Source: an uncultured Catenibacterium sp. (GTDB taxonomy: Bacteria; Bacillota_I; Bacilli_A; Erysipelotrichales; Coprobacillaceae). From it: a stretch of 10,678 bases of DNA. Both the position numbers and the translations under genes were made by a program. Under the pieces are notes generated by a model, which was not told where the DNA came from, did not search any database, and was given only the letters and a program-made list of their open reading frames with translations. Of this stretch, positions 6,945 through 10,678 are shown in pieces. Position 1 is the stretch's first letter; every line of letters begins with the position of its first letter. The stretch is taken from the NCBI GenBank assembly GCA_900764725.1, contig CAAFPB010000550.1, forward strand, positions 1 through 10,678, written 5' to 3'.

Positions 6945-7323
6945 TTAGTTTTCCCTCCTTGTAGTCAACAATGAGAACTTCATGAACAATGTCATATGTT
7001 CCTTTAAACTTATAGACATTCTTTTCATTGAAATCGAGAGGAATCAAATCGGCAAGTTCTTTAATAAATGGTTTATTTGTGATTCTTCCATAGGACTTAC
7101 CTCTTGATATCTTATGAAGCTGGTCCTGTGGATAGATTCCGTCATTGATGGCTTGCTTTCCCACGGGTTTGATACCGATACAATGATTGTCATAATCAAT
7201 ACCTAATAGAACATAATTCACATTTTCAAAATGCATACATGCTGTCGTATTCAATGTAATATTTGTTTCATAGATGGAGACGACAGATGCATTCAGTTCG
7301 TTTGTATTCCAGACAAAGTTCAT
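6937..7323 (-). CDS. Conserved-looking hypothetical protein, first gene of the nfeD-SPFH operon
   Basis: A 128-residue soluble protein I do not recognise. There is no signal peptide or membrane segment. The N-terminal half looks beta-rich, with VNYVLLGIDYDNHCIGIKP around residues 36-53. A Gly/Lys-rich block ISRGKSYGRITNK at 72-84 precedes a helix FIKELADLI. This layout resembles a small beta-barrel or AbrB-like fold, but I cannot assign a family. An in-frame ATG lies 81 bases upstream, but the ATG at 7321-7323 is preferred because GGAGGTGAT stands just four bases before it, and the longer N-terminus is low-complexity and spans the promoter. Its end overlaps nfeD by eight bases, so it is probably co-translated with NfeD and may serve the same membrane system. 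Confidence 0.75.
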   Translation of the reverse strand: MNFVWNTNELNASVVSIYETNITLNTTACMHFENVNYVLLGIDYDNHCIGIKPVGKQAINDGIYPQDQLHKISRGKSYGRITNKPFIKELADLIPLDFNEKNVYKFKGTYDIVHEVLIVDYKEGKLNG

Positions 7324-7342
7324 GTTTATCACCTCCAATATC

Positions 7343-7371
7343 ATTGTATTATTTTTATTATTTTTATTCAA
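7343..7371 (-). promoter_or_regulatory. Promoter of the hypothetical-nfeD-SPFH operon
   Basis: On the minus strand, TTGAAT (7366-7371) and TACAAT (7343-7348) are 17 bases apart, with an A/T-only spacer. Transcription would begin at about 7336, essentially at the first base of the ribosome binding site. That is an unusually short leader, so the call is moderate. Confidence 0.5.
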
Positions 7372-7400
7372 CAGAAATCGTAAAATGAGAAAAAAATCTA

Positions 7401-7433
7401 ACATTAAGACAGTATTACTACTGTTTTGAATGT
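7401..7433. repeat. Imperfect inverted repeat upstream of the operon promoter
   Basis: The core is ACAGTA, a TTAC loop and TACTGT (7409-7424). It extends outward with AA/TT and ACATT/AATGT pairs, giving about 13 pairs with one mismatch and one bulged base. It lies about 30 bases upstream of the predicted -35 box. It has no T-run, so an operator or structured leader fits better than a terminator. Confidence 0.5.
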
Positions 7434-7482
7434 CAGAGTCTAATGATCAGCACTTAATATATTTAGAAAGTCAATGATTTAT

Positions 7483-7517
7483 GCACAAAAGACATATTTT
7501 CACGCATAAAAGACATA
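7483..7517. repeat. Direct repeat, 14 bases, spaced 21 bp
   Basis: GCACAAAAGACATA (7483-7496) and GCATAAAAGACATA (7504-7517) differ at one position, and their starts are 21 bases apart, or two helical turns. The gene-free stretch 7324-7543 holds this repeat, the inverted repeat at 7401, the promoter at 7343 and the cof terminator. I see no gene in it. Confidence 0.55.
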
Positions 7518-7545
7518 AAAAAACTTCTGTTTTTACACAGAAGTT
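7517..7545 (-). terminator. Terminator of the Cof-type HAD gene
   Basis: AACTTCTGT, a six-base loop and ACAGAAGTT form a 9-bp stem (7522-7545, minus strand) followed by seven T residues. The stop codon of the gene overlaps the base of the stem. Confidence 0.85.
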
Positions 7546-8317
7546 AAAAGAGTCTCTTTAATTCTTTTGCAACACCATCATGCAATACATCTTCACAGAT
7601 GATTGATGCGTGATGATAAATCATAGGAATCGCATTCTTCATAGCAATTGGATGACCTACTGTTTTAAACATCTCTAAGTCATTAGCTCCATCACCAAAA
7701 CAATAACTATCATCAACATCTAATCCATAATAGTTAAGCATAGTTTCAATACCATGACCTTTAGAAGTATCTATATTAGACACTTCAATATTTAAGCTAT
7801 CATCATGTTTTTCATAGAAGAAAGCCCCTAGTCTTTCAATAAGTCCTACGCTGTCTTCTTTCTTATTGTATCTGATTTCTAATTTAATTGTCTTCTTTAG
7901 CACTTCATCTAAATCATAATCATTACATAAAGAATCCATATCAATATTACACCAAGCATAGAATTCATACATATGTGGTGATTCCTTCTTTAAATAACAA
8001 CGATCTGTTGTAAGAAGAATATATTCATAACCTTGTGATTCTACATATTCAATAAGTTTCTTTGTTTCCTCATAAGGTAATGTGAGAGAATCAATTGTTT
8101 TTCCTTCAGTCACAATATGTGCTCCATTAGCTAATACAAAGCCATCAAAACCAATGGATTTCACTTCTTTAGAAATAAATCCAGTTGGTCTACCACTTGC
8201 AATAAAGCATTTATGACCTGATTTCTGTACTCTATGAATTTCATCAATCGTATTCTGACTAATACCAATCTCTGGATGGTAGATAGTACCATCAATATCA
8301 AAAAATATCGCTTTCAT
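7544..8317 (-). CDS. Cof-type HAD-IIB phosphatase
   Basis: A 257-residue cytoplasmic HAD phosphatase of the Cof family, which usually acts on small phosphorylated metabolites such as sugar phosphates or flavin precursors. All four motifs are intact: DIDGT at 7-11 (Asp7 nucleophile, Asp9 acid/base), IASGRP with Ser41, Lys186 in SKGHGIETML, and GDGANDLEM with Asp209 and Asp213. The C2 cap lies between motifs II and III, about residues 80-180. A TTG 12 bases upstream is in frame, but the ATG at 8315-8317 has GGAGG at the right distance and begins with the typical MKAIFFDIDGT. The binding site directly follows the T-run of the mbl terminator, so expression probably depends on readthrough or on a promoter inside mbl. 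The substrate cannot be told from sequence. Confidence 0.88.
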   Translation of the reverse strand: MKAIFFDIDGTIYHPEIGISQNTIDEIHRVQKSGHKCFIASGRPTGFISKEVKSIGFDGFVLANGAHIVTEGKTIDSLTLPYEETKKLIEYVESQGYEYILLTTDRCYLKKESPHMYEFYAWCNIDMDSLCNDYDLDEVLKKTIKLEIRYNKKEDSVGLIERLGAFFYEKHDDSLNIEVSNIDTSKGHGIETMLNYYGLDVDDSYCFGDGANDLEMFKTVGHPIAMKNAIPMIYHHASIICEDVLHDGVAKELKRLF

Positions 8318-8327
8318 TATTTCCTCC

Positions 8328-8354
8328 AAAAAAAAGATAGCGCGAACGCTATCT
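8328..8354 (-). terminator. mbl terminator
   Basis: AGATAGCG and CGCTATCT form an 8-bp stem with a TTCG tetraloop on the minus strand (8335-8354), followed by eight T residues. The GGAGG site of the next gene begins at the very next base. This is a textbook terminator placed right against a ribosome binding site. Confidence 0.88.
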
Positions 8355-8355
8355 C

Positions 8356-9345
8356 TTACTGTAAGTATGTAGTGTTTTCTAACATGACACCGCAGCCTTC
8401 AGCAACACAATCAAGTGGTGTATCAGCTACGAATACAGGAACCATTAATCCCTGTTCAAGGAACTTGTCTAAATTCTTTAATAAAGCTCCTCCACCAGTT
8501 AAGAAGATACCCTTGTTTACGATATCTGCAGATAATTCAGGTGGTGTCTGTTCAAGAACCTGCTTAGCAGCAATTAAGATTGTTTCACAAACTTCTCCTA
8601 AAGCAGAAACTGTTTCAGCTTCATTCATCTGGATAGTCTTTGGAAGACCAGTTACTAAGTCTCTACCACGAACATCCATAACTGTTTCTTCGTTAGGCTG
8701 GAATGCACAACCAATCTGTTTCTTAACTTCTTCAGCTGTAGCATCACCAATTAATAACTTATATTTATCTTTTACATATTTAATGATTTCCTGATCCATC
8801 TTGTCACCAGCAATCTTTAATGACTGAGATGTAACGATATCACCTAATGAAAGTACAGCAACGTCTGTAGTTCCACCACCAATATCAATAACCATGTTTC
8901 CAGATGGTTTAGAAATATCAAGACCAGCACCAATTGCAGCTACTTTTGGTTCTTCTTCGATATATACCTTCTTAGCACCACATCTTAAAGCAACATCCTG
9001 GATGGCGCTCTTTTCGATTGAAGTGATGTTAGATGGACAACAAATTAAGATTGTTGGTCTAGCAAAAATTCCTTTTAAGTTTAGTTTATTGATAAAGTGT
9101 GTTAGTAAGATTTCTGTAGTCTGGAAGTCAGCAATAACACCATCTTTTAAAGGACGGATTGCTTTTAACTTTCCAGGAGTCTTTCCAAGCATTTCTCTTG
9201 CTTCTTCACCAACAGCAACAGGTCTATTTGTTTCTACATTAATAGTAACAACACTTGGTTCATTAACTACAATTCCTTCTCCTTTAGCATAGATAAGGAT
9301 ATTTGCAGTACCAAGGTCAATACCAATTTCTTTTGATAAGCTCAT
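8356..9345 (-). CDS. mbl: MreB-family actin homologue, Mbl type
   Basis: A 329-residue bacterial actin that polymerises under the membrane and guides the elongation cell-wall machinery, setting rod shape. The ATP-binding phosphate 1 loop is GIDLGTANILIY near the N-terminus, phosphate 2 is DIGGGTTDVAVLS at about 154-166, and the C-terminal adenosine motif is TGGGALL. It follows Bacillus Mbl more closely than MreB in LICCPSNITS, EEEPKVAAIGAGL, SLGDIVTS and LEQTPPELSADI, and its length fits the roughly 333 residues of Mbl. The start has AAGGAGG eight bases upstream. It lies 84 bases downstream of the DUF1146 gene on the same strand and ends in its own terminator. A second MreB paralogue elsewhere in the genome is likely. 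It could be named mreB by some pipelines. Confidence 0.92.
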   Translation of the reverse strand: MSLSKEIGIDLGTANILIYAKGEGIVVNEPSVVTINVETNRPVAVGEEAREMLGKTPGKLKAIRPLKDGVIADFQTTEILLTHFINKLNLKGIFARPTILICCPSNITSIEKSAIQDVALRCGAKKVYIEEEPKVAAIGAGLDISKPSGNMVIDIGGGTTDVAVLSLGDIVTSQSLKIAGDKMDQEIIKYVKDKYKLLIGDATAEEVKKQIGCAFQPNEETVMDVRGRDLVTGLPKTIQMNEAETVSALGEVCETILIAAKQVLEQTPPELSADIVNKGIFLTGGGALLKNLDKFLEQGLMVPVFVADTPLDCVAEGCGVMLENTTYLQ

Positions 9346-9372
9346 ACCTTTTTCCTCCTTGTAAGCATTTCT

Positions 9373-9400
9373 ATTTTATCATTTTATTCATATTATTCAA
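9373..9400 (-). promoter_or_regulatory. Possible mbl promoter
   Basis: On the minus strand, TTGAAT (9395-9400) and TAAAAT (9373-9378) are 16 bases apart in the gap between the DUF1146 gene and mbl. The region is very AT-rich, so chance matches are easy. mbl may be read partly from the upstream gene as well. Confidence 0.35.
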
Positions 9401-9429
9401 GACAATTAATAAAAAATATTGGCTTTAAA

Positions 9430-9633
9430 TCAATAAAAACTTAATGTGCCAAAATTAAGTATAAATTGCGCAAATAAGTATCCAAGGGCTACACTTGCTA
9501 CAATATAGAAGACATAAAATTGACTAATTCTGCCTTTTCTTAAGAAGCGTTCAAAATCAAAAGCCTGCAAGCCATACATTGCAAGTAAAACAGAAATTAT
9601 ATAAATTAAAATATTAACAGTACGATATAACAT
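9430..9633 (-). CDS. DUF1146 (YwzB-like) small membrane protein
   Basis: A 67-residue integral membrane protein. Two hydrophobic segments (about residues 5-22 and 38-60) flank a charged cytoplasmic-type loop with FERFLRKGRI, the hallmark of the DUF1146/YwzB family. In Firmicutes this family is commonly found near the ATP synthase, murA and mbl genes, and its position just upstream of mbl fits. An in-frame GTG lies 18 bases upstream. I chose the ATG at 9631-9633 because AAAGGAGG sits five bases before it and the family typically starts MLY. The molecular function is unknown. Confidence 0.82.
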   Translation of the reverse strand: MLYRTVNILIYIISVLLAMYGLQAFDFERFLRKGRISQFYVFYIVASVALGYLFAQFILNFGTLSFY

Positions 9634-9652
9634 AACAACCTCCTTTGACACT

Positions 9653-9681
9653 ATTTAACCATTTCATCATTCAAAATACAA
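9653..9681 (-). promoter_or_regulatory. Possible promoter of the DUF1146-mbl unit
   Basis: On the minus strand, TTGTAT (9676-9681) and TTAAAT (9653-9658) are 17 bases apart, ending six bases before the AAAGGAGG site. Both boxes are moderate matches. It lies back to back with the acetyltransferase promoter in a 100-base divergent region. Confidence 0.4.
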
Positions 9682-9685
9682 CTAT

Positions 9686-9714
9686 TTGATATTTCAAATA
9701 AATTCTAGTACAAT
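9686..9714 (+). promoter_or_regulatory. Promoter of the GNAT acetyltransferase gene
   Basis: TTGATA (9686-9691) and TACAAT (9709-9714) are exactly 17 bases apart. Transcription should start at about 9721, just before the GAGGTGAT binding site at 9722. Confidence 0.65.
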
Positions 9715-9733
9715 TTTAGTTGAGGTGATTGGT

Positions 9734-10240
9734 ATGCATGTACGCGCATCAGAAATTAAAGATCTAAGTCGTGTGATGGATCTTATTAATCAGGCAAAAG
9801 AATATTTCAAAGAAAATGACATTGCTCAATGGCAAAAAGGATATCCTGATCTTAGCACAATACTAGATGATATCATGAAAGGTAACAGTTATGTTCTTTC
9901 TAAACATTCTTATATTTATGGCACAATGCATTTTATTATTGGGATAGAACCTAGCTATGTAAGAATCTATAATGGTCATTGGCTAACTGACACAAGACAG
10001 TATGGAATTATTCATCGTTTTGCGATTGATAATAATCATAAAGGTCATGGCTGTGCTAAATTGTTGTTGGATTATGCAGTCAATATCTGTAAACAAAGTG
10101 ATATTCCTTCTATTCGATTAGATATCCAGAAAAATAATAAATCAATGAAAGAATTTGTATTAAAAAATGGATTTAAGTATTGTGGTCTTATTCGTTTACG
10201 TAATAACGAAGAAAGAGAAGCATACGAGAGGATTATTTAG
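9734..10240 (+). CDS. GNAT-family N-acetyltransferase
   Basis: A 168-residue cytoplasmic acetyltransferase that moves the acetyl group from acetyl-CoA to an amine on an unknown substrate. Motif A, which binds the CoA pyrophosphate, is at residues 94-115, with HRFAIDNNHKGHGCAKLLL; the HKGHGCA loop matches the usual R/QxxGxG/A pattern except that its first residue is His. The motif B region is IRLDIQKNNKSMKEFVLKNGF (about 127-147), ending in the typical GFKYCG. The N-terminal block with IAQWQKGYP is common in Firmicute members. An upstream in-frame TTG at 9686 is part of the promoter, so I chose the ATG at 9734, which follows GAGGTGAT. It is a single-gene unit with its own promoter and terminator. 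The substrate cannot be assigned. Confidence 0.85.
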   Translation: MHVRASEIKDLSRVMDLINQAKEYFKENDIAQWQKGYPDLSTILDDIMKGNSYVLSKHSYIYGTMHFIIGIEPSYVRIYNGHWLTDTRQYGIIHRFAIDNNHKGHGCAKLLLDYAVNICKQSDIPSIRLDIQKNNKSMKEFVLKNGFKYCGLIRLRNNEEREAYERII

Positions 10241-10267
10241 AACTGTGCGTCAGCACAGTTTTTTTCT
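10241..10267 (+). terminator. Terminator of the GNAT gene
   Basis: AACTGTGC, a GTCA loop and GCACAGTT form an 8-bp stem starting directly after the stop codon, followed by a run of seven T residues counting the last two stem bases. Confidence 0.88.
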
Positions 10268-10291
10268 ATATATTATTATATTTAACATGAA

Positions 10292-10319
10292 TTTAACACA
10301 GTATAAATTCTTCTATGAT
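10292..10319 (+). promoter_or_regulatory. Possible promoter of the small membrane protein gene
   Basis: TTTAAC (10292-10297) and TATGAT (10314-10319) are 16 bases apart. TTTAACA also occurs 11 bases upstream at 10281. The match is moderate in an AT-rich context, but the preceding terminator makes a promoter here necessary if the gene is expressed. Confidence 0.4.
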
Positions 10320-10345
10320 AACATGAATATCCGGAGGACAGCATA

Positions 10346-10513
10346 ATGAAAAAATATTCTTTCTTTATTTTATTCATAACTATTTCTACTATATTTGTAT
10401 TATTTGATTTATTTTCTACAAAACAGCTTAATCTTGATTATATAAAGATTTCTCTAGTATCTCTTGTAGTAGTTTTTGTGTTTCATCTTATTAAAAGCAA
10501 GGTTGAATTATAA
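10346..10513 (+). CDS. Small two-helix membrane protein, hypothetical
   Basis: A 55-residue open frame from ATG to TAA with a strong GGAGG site (10333-10337) eight bases upstream. The protein begins MKKYSFF and has two hydrophobic segments, about residues 5-22 and 34-49, separated by a short polar stretch (STKQLNLDY). It ends KSKVEL with a positively charged end, so both termini may face the cytoplasm. No family is recognised. It sits between the GNAT terminator and AT-rich hairpins, consistent with a stand-alone small gene. The good binding site and clean ends support a real gene, but small AT-rich frames rich in Phe, Ile and Leu also arise by chance. Confidence 0.6.
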   Translation: MKKYSFFILFITISTIFVLFDLFSTKQLNLDYIKISLVSLVVVFVFHLIKSKVEL

Positions 10514-10516
10514 CAC

Positions 10517-10542
10517 TTTAATCAAATATACATTTGATTAAA
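10517..10542. repeat. Perfect AT-rich inverted repeat
   Basis: TTTAATCAAAT and ATTTGATTAAA are perfect 11-base arms around an ATAC loop, four bases past the small gene's stop. The stem has only two G/C pairs and no long T-run. It may be a weak terminator or a binding site. Confidence 0.5.
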
Positions 10543-10568
10543 AATTTACGTTATGTTAAACTGTCCTT

Positions 10569-10598
10569 GTCATTTTTATAAATGACTTTACTTTTTTC
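10569..10598 (+). terminator. Possible terminator
   Basis: GTCATTT, a TTAT loop and AAATGAC form a 7-bp stem (10569-10586), followed by TTTACTTTTTTC. It could end the transcript of the small membrane protein gene. The weak stem keeps confidence modest. Confidence 0.4.
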
Positions 10599-10656
10599 TT
10601 CTTGTATTTATAGTATCAAACTACAAATATAAGGTCTTCCAAGCAAAAAGGGTAAT

Positions 10657-10678
10657 AGATCGGAAGAGCACACGTCTG
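10657..10678 (+). other. Illumina TruSeq adapter sequence (not genomic)
   Basis: The last 22 bases begin AGATCGGAAGAG and continue exactly as the standard Illumina read-through adapter. The window therefore ends at a contig end with untrimmed adapter, and these bases should not be treated as chromosomal DNA. Confidence 0.97.

Noticed and set aside
6691..6948. Plus-strand and alternate minus-strand frames across nfeD
   Set aside because: Compositional shadows of nfeD; neither has a ribosome binding site or a recognisable fold.
7324..7404. 27-residue N-terminal extension of the hypothetical gene
   Set aside because: It would cross the predicted promoter, and a near-perfect GGAGGTGAT stands right before the inner ATG.
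7401..7433. Inverted repeat as a terminator
   Set aside because: No T-run follows on either strand that would make it a standard terminator, and no gene ends nearby.
8234..8794. 186-codon open frame on the plus strand opposite mbl and the cof gene
   Set aside because: It is antisense to two well-supported genes, has no good ribosome binding site, and its protein (Ser/Thr-rich, no domain) looks like a shadow of conserved mbl codons.
8894..9292. 132-codon plus-strand open frame opposite mbl
   Set aside because: Lies entirely antisense to the conserved ATPase core of Mbl and has no recognisable features.
1..10656. CRISPR arrays, tRNA or rRNA genes, insertion sequences and phage genes
   Set aside because: No regularly spaced repeats, no cloverleaf or rRNA-like stretches, and no transposase or integrase motifs were seen on either strand.

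Overview
The window is about 10.7 kb of AT-rich bacterial DNA. Strong GGAGG ribosome binding sites, hairpin-plus-T-run terminators, a lactose PTS, a CcpA-type cre box, Mbl and a DUF1146 membrane protein all point to a Firmicute. I infer a gut Erysipelotrichia-type organism (Catenibacterium, Holdemanella and Kandleria are the kind I have in mind), but nothing in the sequence fixes the genus. The last 22 bases are an Illumina adapter, so the right edge is a contig end and not chromosome.

Left region, positions 1 to 5560, is a lactose/galactoside module. A divergent promoter region separates a LacR-like DeoR repressor (plus strand) from lacF, lacE, lacG and a HAD-family phosphatase/mutase (minus strand). 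A terminator follows, and then the start of a galactokinase-family gene that runs off the left edge. LacF and LacE import and phosphorylate the sugar, and LacG splits the 6-phospho-galactoside. Galactose-6-phosphate normally enters the tagatose-6-phosphate pathway. Here the next genes are a HAD enzyme and a galactokinase, which suggests a possible dephosphorylation route into the Leloir pathway. The HAD enzyme has Asn in place of the second motif I Asp, and the kinase has a non-canonical galactokinase signature, so their exact substrates are open.

Middle region, 5567 to 7371, is a three-gene minus-strand cassette: an unrecognised 128-residue protein, an NfeD-like membrane protein and an SPFH/stomatin-like protein. 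NfeD and SPFH commonly form a membrane microdomain pair. The unknown first gene overlaps nfeD by 8 bases, so it is probably part of the same system. Upstream lies a gene-free stretch with a long imperfect inverted repeat and a 21-bp-spaced direct repeat.

Right region, 7517 to 10656, holds a Cof-type HAD phosphatase, the actin-like cell-shape gene mbl and a DUF1146 membrane protein on the minus strand. Divergent from these are a GNAT acetyltransferase and a 55-residue membrane protein on the plus strand. No tRNA, rRNA, CRISPR array or mobile element was seen. The most interesting points are the unusual lac-to-galK arrangement, two genes whose ribosome binding sites directly abut an upstream terminator, and the unknown partner of the NfeD/SPFH pair.
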